From positions 19,806-83,805 of the forward strand of contig CADCAG010000006.1 of NCBI GenBank assembly GCA_902799355.1: a stretch of DNA of 64,000 nt. Reading direction: 5' to 3'. Positions 24,170 through 32,575 of this stretch are shown one piece after another. How positions within the stretch are numbered: position 1 is the stretch's first letter; each line of letters begins with the position of its first letter. This stretch comes from an uncultured Bacteroidales bacterium. Lineage in GTDB: Bacteria; Bacteroidota; Bacteroidia; Bacteroidales; Bacteroidaceae. The notes beneath the pieces were generated by a model. It was not told the origin of the DNA. It was given only the letters and a program-made list of their open reading frames with translations, and searched no databases. A program made the position numbers and the translations under genes.

Positions 24170-25549
24170 TTATTCGTCTTCAGTTTCTGTCGGATCACCA
24201 GGGACATCAATGTCTCCACCTTCACTCCAGCCTTCCAAATCTACCTGCAGCTCAGGTATTCGTCCACCAAAGACACCCAGTTTTACGACGTAGCTCTTAC
24301 TGGGTAGGAAGCAGAATTCGCCAGTGACAGGGTCCATCGACTCTTCCAGCTCCGGAGCTTTCAACTGATAGTTTGCCTCAATTTCTCTGTATACATCTGG
24401 AGAGGTGTGGGTTTTCTGCTTATAGACTACCCTCAGAGCGAAAGAGGCATCAGGCGGAAGCATCATGTCGTCGCCAATATGCACAGGTGGATTCTTCGTC
24501 CAGTCGTCAGAAGTCATGGTGTCGTCCCACTGTATCTTATATCTTGACGGCGTCAATGGCTGATAAGGCTGGCACTTGTCGACATCGTCTTCTTGTCGTT
24601 CCATCAAAGTGATGTACTTGCGTTCGTCGTTAAAGGTGAAATTCAGATTGTCCACATCCATACTGACGACATACAGTCTGCCTTGATAGCGAGCTTCCAC
24701 CTGGATTTCAGTAAACTCGATATCCATCGCCGAGCGGTCTGCTGGATAGGCGTAGAACTTCAACTGTGTCAACAGGTGGCGCATATAAATGATGGGGTTG
24801 ACATCGTAGTTGGCTGAATAGGCGCTGTAATTACCAATATTCAAGATGTGGTTCTGAGTCTCCGCTGGCAAATCACTATATCCTGGGTAGTTCTCACGGA
24901 GCATCTCATCGGTAAACCGGATAGAGTGGCCTGTCATCACGTCCTGAGTGCCATTCAGCTCTAAATCGTAGTAAATGCCCGATTCGTCGCGATGAGCATT
25001 GGTGGCATCAATGTTCACATCATCAATGTGATACATATAGAAATTATAGGCAATGTCCTGATGGCGAGAGCCATAATAGAGGATGCTGTCCACGCGCAGA
25101 TTCTTGCGAAGCATATGGACGGCTCCCGACTCTATGACTACGCGGGCAGGCATACCCAGCCAATCATTGTCGCTATCATCAACCAAACAGTCGGTATTAT
25201 CATCCTTTGAGTGCTGCTTAAACGAGGGGTTATAATCCCAAGCTCCCTGCTCGTCAGGATAGTCGCGGAAAGCAAAGACATAGAAGCGTGTATTCTTGAA
25301 ACGTGCTGTATTGCCTACATCGTCAAGCGGGCCAAGGCCACGCGAGATATTGGCTATTTGGAAAGATGGGCCAGTGACAGACAACGAGACAGGTAGGCCG
25401 TTACCAGTAGAACGGCCACTCTCGTCGTTGCGCAGAGCATCCGGAATGGCAGGTTCATATTCAATGCCTGGATATGACTCTGACGAACATCCGAGCAAGA
25501 CTGCTAATGTCATCATCATTGGTGCCATATATTTCCAAATATATCTCAT
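24170..25549 (-). CDS. Fimbrillin-like lipoprotein of the second pilus cluster
   Basis: A 459-residue lipoprotein (LAVLLGCSSESYPG). Family-type features are FKNTRFYVFAFRDYP, DVMTGHSIRF, IYMRHLLTQLKFYAYP (the conserved H-x-L-x-x-L-x-F strand of the second domain) and SKSYVVKLGVFG near the end. The C-terminal acidic tail is DVPGDPTETEDE. It lies 16 bp downstream of the anchor-like gene and is presumably co-transcribed with it. It is an accessory or tip-type subunit by position; the exact role is not known. Confidence 0.7.
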   Translation of the reverse strand: MRYIWKYMAPMMMTLAVLLGCSSESYPGIEYEPAIPDALRNDESGRSTGNGLPVSLSVTGPSFQIANISRGLGPLDDVGNTARFKNTRFYVFAFRDYPDEQGAWDYNPSFKQHSKDDNTDCLVDDSDNDWLGMPARVVIESGAVHMLRKNLRVDSILYYGSRHQDIAYNFYMYHIDDVNIDATNAHRDESGIYYDLELNGTQDVMTGHSIRFTDEMLRENYPGYSDLPAETQNHILNIGNYSAYSANYDVNPIIYMRHLLTQLKFYAYPADRSAMDIEFTEIQVEARYQGRLYVVSMDVDNLNFTFNDERKYITLMERQEDDVDKCQPYQPLTPSRYKIQWDDTMTSDDWTKNPPVHIGDDMMLPPDASFALRVVYKQKTHTSPDVYREIEANYQLKAPELEESMDPVTGEFCFLPSKSYVVKLGVFGGRIPELQVDLEGWSEGGDIDVPGDPTETEDE

Positions 25550-25565
25550 TCTTATCTCTTCGTCA

Positions 25566-26948
25566 TTAATAGAGTTCGGGCTGTTCGCCTTCGTCTGTTA
25601 CTACAGGATGGTCAGGATCGTTTATTTGATCCCAACTGCTAAAGCCGCCGCCAACACTGCCCGATGTCTTGCCTTCTGGATTAAGCAACAGAACACCAGG
25701 GATGTCGAGTACAGCATGATCACACGACTTGGTCGCATATTGCATATTTGATGAGTATTCTATCAAATTAGCTTCCTTCAATACATTATACAAGTTAACC
25801 TTACCAAACACCTTGCGAACAACTTCCGAAGTTGTACCATCGTCATTTGCACGCTGGAACTTATAGGAAAGTGAAAGCTGCAGGATGCCAGGCCCCGTCA
25901 GGTCGGTAGGCTTAGCGCTATGCAGAATGCTTAACACGTTGATATTGGCATGAACCCTGACCTTGGTGTTGTTGACGTCGTCAACGATAGGCGTACCGCT
26001 CTCGTTGGTCAGCGTGGTGGTAAACTGCATCTTATTGGTCTTCTTCAGATAGAGATGACCATCGAACAGGCTACACTTGCTGGGAATACCGGAAATCTCG
26101 CCAACGACGCTCTCGACAACAAAAGGAATTTTGGATACATCCTTCTCAATGTCGAAATTGATATCAATGTTCTGCGAAAGAAGACGTGGCTTGAAGGTGA
26201 CAGCCATCTCTGCATGGTCTTCCACATCTGTAAGATCCACTTGACCGACAAAAATGGGCGGGTAGTCAGTCATAATGATATCGAAACCTTGATTGTAGTC
26301 CTGTCCCAACAGGCTTACTAAGTCTACATTGCCATTTTCGTCAGGATGGTAACGATGGGTGTTATAGACAAACTCTACCTCGTCGTACTGCATTCCCGTG
26401 CCGTCATTCTCCAAGTATTGCGGCACATTGGTATAGACGTGGTCATAGAGATTCTTGTCCATACTCATCGCATAGAACTTATACGAACCCTTAGGTAGCT
26501 GGAAATGATCGACCTCAATCTCTTCAGAAGGAGTTTCAGGCTCTTCCTCTTCATCTTCCGGATCAACGGGATCAGGTGATTCACCGCCATTATATGGTTC
26601 AGTAGGATCAATCGTAAAGTTATTGTCGATTCGGGGGCCCGGTGGCTCAGGAGGAACGATAGACGGATCTATCCAACCCTCGACATTGTCAGGAGCATTG
26701 TAGAAATAGTGGCCTCGAAGGTTTTCGGTAGAGATCATCATGCCACACTTGTAATGATTGATGACACGTACCGCCATCACTGCCATACTGTCTGGCAGCT
26801 GGGCTCCATCAGCGACTGTCCAATCATAATCAAAGCGGATGTTTCCATCATGACCCAGATGGCTGTCACACAGCACTGCTTCCGTACATGCAGATGTCAT
26901 GCAGAGCACGGCGAAGAGGGGCAATATGATCCACCAGCGTCTACTCAT
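25566..26948 (-). CDS. FimB/Mfa2-like anchor lipoprotein
   Basis: A 460-residue lipoprotein with signal MSRRWWIILPLFAVLCMTSACTEAVLC. After the lipid-attached Cys it reads IRFDYDWTV, the C-x(n)-YDW pattern of FimB/Mfa2-type anchors. A Pro/Glu/Asp-rich segment (PDPVDPEDEEEEPETPSEE, near 145-165) forms a long acidic linker before a transthyretin-like region. ATG 26948 has AAAGGAGGA about 9 nt upstream and overlaps the DUF3575 gene stop by 8 bp. A much longer open frame extends upstream but only reads the antisense-frame of the preceding gene. Confidence 0.7.
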   Translation of the reverse strand: MSRRWWIILPLFAVLCMTSACTEAVLCDSHLGHDGNIRFDYDWTVADGAQLPDSMAVMAVRVINHYKCGMMISTENLRGHYFYNAPDNVEGWIDPSIVPPEPPGPRIDNNFTIDPTEPYNGGESPDPVDPEDEEEEPETPSEEIEVDHFQLPKGSYKFYAMSMDKNLYDHVYTNVPQYLENDGTGMQYDEVEFVYNTHRYHPDENGNVDLVSLLGQDYNQGFDIIMTDYPPIFVGQVDLTDVEDHAEMAVTFKPRLLSQNIDINFDIEKDVSKIPFVVESVVGEISGIPSKCSLFDGHLYLKKTNKMQFTTTLTNESGTPIVDDVNNTKVRVHANINVLSILHSAKPTDLTGPGILQLSLSYKFQRANDDGTTSEVVRKVFGKVNLYNVLKEANLIEYSSNMQYATKSCDHAVLDIPGVLLLNPEGKTSGSVGGGFSSWDQINDPDHPVVTDEGEQPELY

Positions 26949-28185
26949 TGCTCTCATCCTCCTTTCTCTCCTTAGGAGTATCGGCAGACTTGTTGTCCTG
27001 AGGCTCCTGAGCCTCCTTGTCTGCTTTCTTCGACTTCTTAGCCTTCTTGGACTTCTTGTCCTCAGCAGCAACGGCCTGCTCCTTGGCACGCTCTTCCCTG
27101 AACTGCTGGAGTCGCAGCCTGTCGGCACTGCGGTCTGCACCAGCAATAGAGTCATAGACAGACCAGAACTTGCGCAGGATAGACTCGTAGGTCTCCTTAT
27201 AGCGCGTAGCACTGTCGCGATAGTGGACATGAGCATTCAGCACACTGTCCTTCAGCATGTCGTAATAGACGTCGACATCGCGACGGTAGCGGTACTTGGC
27301 CAGCACAGGGACGTGGCCGAAACGATAGACAAGACCCACACGTAACTCGTTGAGCATGGGGAGAATAGCTCCTGGTTTTTCAGCGACAAGAGGATAGCAG
27401 TCGGTCTCGGCATCGTGGCGATAGACCTTGTCCTTGTAGTAGACAACACCAGCACTGCCACCAAACTCCAGGTCGATGGAGTTGCCATTCTCGAAAGCGA
27501 ACATCGGGCGCACAAAACCATAGCAGACACCACCGGAAATGGCAGTGCCCTGATGTCCATCGCCACCGAAGAGCAGCGAGTATTTGCCATAGGAGGCATA
27601 GACACCACGATACCAGGTGAAAGACTTGTGCTTAACCCTGCTGCGGCGAATGGAGATAGCCTTGTCCCAGATGTGCGTGTGCTTAGGCAAGCGATTACTA
27701 ATCTGGCGGGCTCGCCAGTACTGACGGCCCTCAAGGCGCACCTCGAAAATATTGTACACCATGCCAGGGTTATAGGTATGGCTGGTCTGCCAGTTGTATT
27801 TGACATTCAGGCCCACAGCCCAACGGTTCCAGTTGGTGTTGCGGATGTCAAATTCTGCACCAATATTAGGCAAGAGCAAAGCCCAATCGACCATATTGGT
27901 GCGTATAGACAGACGATCAAGGATGCTAAGGGTATCGACACCGGTTACGGTAATCGGTACCATCTGGTTGACAGGAGCGAAACCACGTTTTTTCTTTACC
28001 TTTTTCCTCTCCCCGTCCTGCGTAGTATTAGCTGGTGACACAATGAATGCCGACCCCTTTTCTGCAGTAGCAGATCGGGTGTCGACCTTAAATCCTGTGT
28101 CCATGACCTTAGCTCTTACCATAGTCATCGGTATTAATAGTAATACACACAGCCAAATATATTGGAAGGTACGGGATTTCACCAT
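26941..28185 (-). CDS. DUF3575 protein with Lys-rich C-terminal tail
   Basis: A 414-residue exported protein with signal peptide (FQYIWLCVLLLIPMTMVRA). The DUF3575 barrel runs from about residue 90: RLSIRTNMVDWALLLPNIGAE, VGLNVKYNW, EVRLEGRQYWRAR, GGVCYGFV and LEFGGSAGVVYYKDK. The last 60 residues are helical and highly charged (KKSKKAKKSKKADKEAQEP). It is the first gene of the second pilus cluster, with a -7 element at 28240-28248. ATG 28185 was preferred over a TTG one codon upstream. By analogy with cluster 1 it may be the outer-membrane partner of the pilus anchor. Confidence 0.75.
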   Translation of the reverse strand: MVKSRTFQYIWLCVLLLIPMTMVRAKVMDTGFKVDTRSATAEKGSAFIVSPANTTQDGERKKVKKKRGFAPVNQMVPITVTGVDTLSILDRLSIRTNMVDWALLLPNIGAEFDIRNTNWNRWAVGLNVKYNWQTSHTYNPGMVYNIFEVRLEGRQYWRARQISNRLPKHTHIWDKAISIRRSRVKHKSFTWYRGVYASYGKYSLLFGGDGHQGTAISGGVCYGFVRPMFAFENGNSIDLEFGGSAGVVYYKDKVYRHDAETDCYPLVAEKPGAILPMLNELRVGLVYRFGHVPVLAKYRYRRDVDVYYDMLKDSVLNAHVHYRDSATRYKETYESILRKFWSVYDSIAGADRSADRLRLQQFREERAKEQAVAAEDKKSKKAKKSKKADKEAQEPQDNKSADTPKERKEDESNE

Positions 28186-28239
28186 CAATACGTTAGCTTT
28201 TACTTCTAAGTTTTTAATCCTTTTTAAGGAAATGCGGTG

Positions 28240-28248
28240 GCAAAGTTA
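28240..28248 (-). promoter_or_regulatory. -7 promoter element for the second fimbrial cluster
   Basis: The reverse complement reads TAACTTTGC, 55 nt upstream of the DUF3575 ATG at 28185. Confidence 0.6.
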
Positions 28249-28380
28249 AGCAAAATAAAACTAATTACAAAGGCTTTCTACCCTAAATTTTGTTAATAGT
28301 TGTAAATACTAAGGATTTTTGTCGTTGTGTGCGCACACCAACCAAATGTGTTAAAATAACATTTTTTTAATCAAGAAAAA

Positions 28381-28408
28381 GGCCCAACGGGGGAACCGTT
28401 GGGCACTT
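28381..28408 (-). terminator. Rho-independent terminator after the MFS transporter
   Basis: A 9-bp stem (GCCCAACGG / CCGTTGGGC) with a 5-nt loop. On the minus strand it is followed by CTTTTTCTT. It ends the six-gene operon that starts near 38070. Confidence 0.85.
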
Positions 28409-28427
28409 ATAAAGAGCATTTCAGTGG

Positions 28428-29888
28428 TTATTCTTCAGTGATGACGGGCTTGTATTTGGGCACGAGCGCTTTCATGATGCACCAGCCGACAAGATAGGCG
28501 ACGGCACAGTAGCAGAAGACAATCATATAGCCAGCGGGCTTGCCCGACTCACCAAAGAAGGTGAAGGCCTCGCCCTGAGCCTCGGCATAGTCGAAGAGGA
28601 CTCCCGACACCTTATTAATAGCAAAGCTACAGAGTCCGCCAAACATGGTACCGATACCCGTAATGGTAGCTACAGCCGACTTGGGGAACATATCGCCAAT
28701 GGTGGAATAGAGGTTGGCCGACCACGACTGGTGGCCAGCACCTGCCAGACCGATAATGATAGCTGGAATCCAAGGGGATATGCCGGAAAGGGGCTGGGCA
28801 AACATCGCGAAGATGGGGAAGAAGGCAAAGATAAGCATGGCACGCATACGGCCAGCATAGGGATTCATGCCCCACTTCTCGACAAAGAGCTTGGGGAGGT
28901 AGCCACCATAGATGGACACAATGGTAACGATGAGGTAGAGCACGAAGATGAGCATCTTACCAGTCATCGTGGTAACAGGATAGCCCAGTGAGTTGAAGTA
29001 GTCGGGAGCCCAGAACAGGAAGAACCACCAGACACCATCGGTCATGAACTTACCAACGATGAACGACCACGTCTGACGGTACTTGAAACAGTCGATGAGC
29101 GACAGCTTGTTCTTCTCTTCCTCAGGCTCTTCCGCAGCGACGGTCTCAGCAGCATTGGCATTGTCAGACTCGATATAGAGCAGCTCAGCGGCATTGACGA
29201 ACTTGCTTCTGGAGGGGGGCATATAGATGAACAGCCACAAGCCAGCCCAGACGAAGCCCAGAGCACCGATAATGATGAATGCCATCTCCCAACCAAAGGC
29301 ATCGGCCAAGGCTGGGATGCTGAGCGGAGCTACCAAGGCACCAATAGAAGCACCGGCATTGAAGATAGATGTGGCGAGGGCACGGTCTTTCTTAGGGAAA
29401 TACTCCGCGGTAACCTTGATGGCTGCAGGGAAGTTGCCCGACTCACCCATGGCCAGGATCATACGACAGCCGATAAACAGCCAGACACTGACGGTCAAGC
29501 CGAAGAGGCCTATCTGCGAGGCTTTGTCCATCGTCTTCAGCACAGTCATGCTGTCGACATCATTGATCCAGCAGGTGGCAATGCCGCAACCGGCATGCAT
29601 GCAGGCACCGATGCTCCACAGAATGATGGCTGAGATATAGCCTTTCTTGGTACCCATCCAGTCGATGAACTTGCCGGCAAAGAGGGAGATGACGGCATAG
29701 AACAGGGAGAAGACGGCGGTGATGGTACCATAGTCGTCGTTATCCCAATGGAAATCTATCGAGATGTAGTTGGTGTTTAACAACGACAGGACCTGGCGGT
29801 CCATATAGTTAATGGTAGTAGCCAGGAAGAGCAGGCTACAAATCACCCAACGGAAGTTGGACATCTTAGAGGTTTGAATAGCGTTCAT
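28428..29888 (-). CDS. MFS transporter, hexuronate (ExuT)-like
   Basis: A 486-residue inner-membrane transporter of the major facilitator superfamily, anion:cation symporter type. The first helix has TINYMDRQVLSLL, the loop 2-3 region GKFIDWMGTKKGY, and the fourth helix region MILAMGESGNFPAAIK, which matches the ExuT/GudP signature around the substrate site. A charged cytoplasmic loop (ETVAAEEPEEEKNK) separates the halves. It is likely a sugar-acid importer. It lies 20 bp downstream of murF-alr and ends at a terminator, so it is probably the last gene of that operon; the functional link is unclear. Confidence 0.8.
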   Translation of the reverse strand: MNAIQTSKMSNFRWVICSLLFLATTINYMDRQVLSLLNTNYISIDFHWDNDDYGTITAVFSLFYAVISLFAGKFIDWMGTKKGYISAIILWSIGACMHAGCGIATCWINDVDSMTVLKTMDKASQIGLFGLTVSVWLFIGCRMILAMGESGNFPAAIKVTAEYFPKKDRALATSIFNAGASIGALVAPLSIPALADAFGWEMAFIIIGALGFVWAGLWLFIYMPPSRSKFVNAAELLYIESDNANAAETVAAEEPEEEKNKLSLIDCFKYRQTWSFIVGKFMTDGVWWFFLFWAPDYFNSLGYPVTTMTGKMLIFVLYLIVTIVSIYGGYLPKLFVEKWGMNPYAGRMRAMLIFAFFPIFAMFAQPLSGISPWIPAIIIGLAGAGHQSWSANLYSTIGDMFPKSAVATITGIGTMFGGLCSFAINKVSGVLFDYAEAQGEAFTFFGESGKPAGYMIVFCYCAVAYLVGWCIMKALVPKYKPVITEE

Positions 29889-29908
29889 AGTTTTATCGAA
29901 AATGATTA

Positions 29909-32575
29909 TTAGTCTTGGAAATATACCTTCTTGACACGGTTGCTGACACCCGTAAGTACCTCATAGGGAATGGTGTCGAGGATGTCGCTGAGCACAGAGG
30001 CTGGCAGGTGTTCGCCGAAGATTTCCACGCTGTCACCCTCGTGGACATTGGGGATATCGGTGACGTCGATCATGGCGACATCCATGCAGATGTTACCGAC
30101 ATAAGGGGCTTTCTGACCGTTAACCAAGCAGTACCCAGCGCCGCGACCGAGGTGGCGGTTCAATCCGTCAGCATAGCCAATAGGAATGGCGGCAATCAGG
30201 CTGTCGCGCGACAGGACGCCACGGCGGCTGTAGCCCACCGTCTCGTCCTTGGGGACGCGGCGGAGCTGGAGAATGGTAGTCTTGAGGGTGGAAACAGGGC
30301 GAAGGGGAGCCGCAGCAGAGTCGACGGGAATTCGCGAAGCCACACTTTGACCTTGGTCAAAGAACCCGCCGACCGCGGGAGCAGCGGGAGCGGCGGCACG
30401 GGGATCGTAGCCATAGAGGCCGAGGCCAAGACGGCACATATCCATCTGGCGCTCAGGGAAGTGCTGGATAGCGGCACTATTGTCCATATGGCGGATAATC
30501 TTGTGGGGGAAGGCAGCCTGCAAACGGCGGCTGGCCTTGTCGAACTTCTCGAACTGCATGGTAGAGAAGTTATCGAAGTCGTCGCTGTCGGAGCCTACAA
30601 AGTGGCTGAAGACAGAGCGCGGAATGATGGCGTTCTGGTTCTTCAGACGACGGATGACCTCGTCGATATCCTTCTCTGGGTCGAAGCCGAGGCGGTGCAT
30701 ACCCGTGTCGAGCTTGATATGTACGGGCCAACCCGTAATACCCTGCTGTTCAGCAGCACGGATGAGGGCATCCATCAGACGGAACGAGTAGACCTCTGGC
30801 TCGAGATCGTAGTCGAACATCGTCTTGAAGGCCGTCATCTCAGGGTTCATAATCATAATATTCTGCGTGATGCCATGACGACGCAACGTGACGCCCTCGT
30901 CAGCCACAGCCACGGCGAGGTAGTCGACACGGTGGTCTTGCAGGGTCTTGGCAACCTCCACAGCACCAGCACCATAGGCGTCGGCCTTGACCATACATAC
31001 CAGCTTGGTTTCTGGCTTCAGGAAGGAGCGGTAGTAGTTGAGGTTGTCGACCAGTGCGTTGAGGTTAACCTCCAGAATGGTCTCGTGGACCTTCTGCTCC
31101 AGCTGTTCCGTGATACGGTCGAAGCCGAAAGCACGAGCGCCCTTGATGAGGATGACCTCGTCGTGCAGCTGGCGGAAGGCCTCGCTGGCAAGGAAGGCAT
31201 CGGTGGTGGGGAAGAAGAACACACCAGCGGCAAAACCACCAGCCACAGGCACAACGGCAGCTGAGAGGGCGGCAGTGATGCGGGGGCCAATGGCGATGAG
31301 CTTGGTGATGCCGCGCTTCAGGCAGAGTGCAAGCACCTCTGCATAGAGGTCGGCATCGTCACGGCCGGTCTGGTAGATATCGCTGAGGATAAGGGTGCGA
31401 GGACCCGCCAGTGTATCAGCGGAAGACCCGCTGACCGCTGGAGAAGCGGCGGCGGTAGCCGTGCGGCGCGCCATGAAGTCGAGGGCGATATCGAGGGAGT
31501 TGATGTCGCTATTGTACGAGTCGTTGATGAGCAGACAGCCGTGCTGGCCCTCCTTAACTTCCAGGCGCATAGCCACTGGTTCGAGATGTGACATGCGCTC
31601 TGCCAGCTGTTCAGGAGTAATGCCGAGATGCAGGGCTACTGCCACACAGGCGAAGGAGCACTGGAGAGAGGCCTCGTCGAAGAAAGGCAACAGATAGTTC
31701 GCGCGCGTTCCTTTATATATATAGGAGACGGTAGTACCCGCTGGAGTAGAGGACACGGCCTCGATGAAGAGCGGCGCCGACTGGTTGTCACGGCTCCAGC
31801 CAATCTTCTCGCCCTTGAAACCGGAACGGCGGATGCAACGGCTGATGACGTCGTCATCGCTATTGTAGGCGAGGACCTTGGCATGGCTGAAGAGTTGCAT
31901 CTTCTCCGTACACTTCTCCTCCATGGTACGGAAGTTCTCCTGATGGGCAGCACCCAACGAGGTCAGCACACCGATGGTGGGCTGGATGATGTCGCAGAGC
32001 GACGCCATCTCGTCGGGCTGGCTGATGCCTGCCTCGAAGAGGCCGACCTGCGTCTGTTCGCTGAGGAGCCATACAGAGAGGGGAACACCAATCTGTGAGT
32101 TGTAGCTCTTGGGCGAGCGTGTCACGGTCATGGATGGCGACAGCAGCTGATAGAGCCACTCTTTGACCATCGTCTTACCGTTAGAACCCGTGATGCCCAC
32201 GATGGGGATGTTGAACTCGTCGCGGTGGCGCTCAGCCAAGCGCTGAAGAGCCTCCAGGGGGGAAGGAACGACGAGGAAGTTAGCATCGGGGTAAGAGCCC
32301 GCAGCTGACGCTGCGGGAGTGGTGGCAGCGGAGCTGGCGGGAAAAACGTCAGCCACAGGCACGGTGGTAACCACGAAGTTGCGGACACCACGGCGGTAGA
32401 GGTCAGCGATATAGCGGTGGCCGTCGTTGCGGGCTGTCTTCAGGGCGAAGAAGAGCGTTTCTTCCGGGAAACAAAGGGAGCGGCTGTCAGTAAGCAGCCA
32501 GCCTATGGTGGCATCGGCAATGCCGATGCGTCGCGCTCCGAGGAGCGTAGTAATCTTTTCTATGGTGTAATTCAT
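29909..32575 (-). CDS. murF-alr: Bifunctional MurF ligase / alanine racemase carrying in-frame repeat insertions
   Basis: An 888-residue fusion that makes D-Ala (PLP racemase) and adds D-Ala-D-Ala to UDP-MurNAc-tripeptide. The MurF half (1 to ~495) has the ATP loop GITGSNGKTMVKEW near residue 125. The Alr half has the PLP-Lys motif VKADAYGAGAVEVAK and GNICMDVAMIDVT. Repeat-encoded Ala/Ser/Pro-rich inserts occur near residues 71-93, 370-388, 439-451 and 726-747 (SPAVSGSSAD, PVAGGFAAG, APAVGGFF), where the surrounding conserved sequence continues. The protein is longer than I would expect for the fusion because of these inserts. The ATG overlaps the GSCFA stop (ATGA). Both catalytic halves look intact. 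Confidence 0.9.
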   Translation of the reverse strand: MNYTIEKITTLLGARRIGIADATIGWLLTDSRSLCFPEETLFFALKTARNDGHRYIADLYRRGVRNFVVTTVPVADVFPASSAATTPAASAAGSYPDANFLVVPSPLEALQRLAERHRDEFNIPIVGITGSNGKTMVKEWLYQLLSPSMTVTRSPKSYNSQIGVPLSVWLLSEQTQVGLFEAGISQPDEMASLCDIIQPTIGVLTSLGAAHQENFRTMEEKCTEKMQLFSHAKVLAYNSDDDVISRCIRRSGFKGEKIGWSRDNQSAPLFIEAVSSTPAGTTVSYIYKGTRANYLLPFFDEASLQCSFACVAVALHLGITPEQLAERMSHLEPVAMRLEVKEGQHGCLLINDSYNSDINSLDIALDFMARRTATAAASPAVSGSSADTLAGPRTLILSDIYQTGRDDADLYAEVLALCLKRGITKLIAIGPRITAALSAAVVPVAGGFAAGVFFFPTTDAFLASEAFRQLHDEVILIKGARAFGFDRITEQLEQKVHETILEVNLNALVDNLNYYRSFLKPETKLVCMVKADAYGAGAVEVAKTLQDHRVDYLAVAVADEGVTLRRHGITQNIMIMNPEMTAFKTMFDYDLEPEVYSFRLMDALIRAAEQQGITGWPVHIKLDTGMHRLGFDPEKDIDEVIRRLKNQNAIIPRSVFSHFVGSDSDDFDNFSTMQFEKFDKASRRLQAAFPHKIIRHMDNSAAIQHFPERQMDMCRLGLGLYGYDPRAAAPAAPAVGGFFDQGQSVASRIPVDSAAAPLRPVSTLKTTILQLRRVPKDETVGYSRRGVLSRDSLIAAIPIGYADGLNRHLGRGAGYCLVNGQKAPYVGNICMDVAMIDVTDIPNVHEGDSVEIFGEHLPASVLSDILDTIPYEVLTGVSNRVKKVYFQD
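30334..30397. repeat. In-frame palindromic insertion in the racemase half
   Basis: GCGAAGCCACAC is followed by an 8-bp perfect stem (CTTTGACC / GGTCAAAG, 30345-30362) and then AACCCGCCGACCGCGGGAGC. It adds about 21 residues near position 726-747 of the protein. It combines a family D-like left side with a family A-like right side. Confidence 0.6.
31223..31258. repeat. Degenerate family A insertion in murF
   Basis: CCAGCGGC..CACC followed by AGCCACAGGC, the same right flank as the copy in yfhO (GCCACAGGCG). It encodes VPVAGGFAAG, comparable with SPVASGFPTR in yfhO. Confidence 0.45.
31412..31465. repeat. Family A insertion in murF
   Basis: CAGCGG (31417-31422), a 5-nt loop, CCGCTG (31428-31433), then ACCGCTGGAGAAGCGGCGG. 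It encodes the ASPAVSGSSADT segment. Confidence 0.7.
32296..32362. repeat. Family A insertion in murF (N-terminal domain)
   Basis: An 8-bp perfect stem (CCCGCAGC / GCTGCGGG, 32298-32317) with loop TGAC, then GGAGTGGTGG and a second degenerate unit ending CAGCCACAGGC. It encodes residues about 71-93, including ATTPAASAAGS. Confidence 0.7.

Noticed and set aside
25566-27236. A 556-residue version of the anchor-like gene starting at 27236
   Set aside because: The first ~96 residues (RSRRKQTRRLRSLR-like) are the out-of-frame reading of the Lys-rich tail of the DUF3575 gene. The signal peptide and a good ribosome-binding site support 26948.
10508-28188. Conjugative or integrative element boundaries around the pilus genes
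   Set aside because: No integrase, tRNA gene, relaxase, tra genes or direct-repeat attachment sites were seen; base composition does not change visibly.
28381-28408. GCCCAACGG hairpin as another mobile palindrome
   Set aside because: It has a T-run on the minus strand directly after the stem and sits just after the last gene of an operon, so a terminator is the better explanation. The hairpins at 41411 and 43735 were judged the same way.
29915-31264. Long plus-strand open frame opposite murF-alr
   Set aside because: It mirrors the coding strand of a clear MurF-Alr gene, has no recognisable domain and no promoter. High G+C codon use explains the antisense openness; the same holds for 54868-56073 and 34411-35616.
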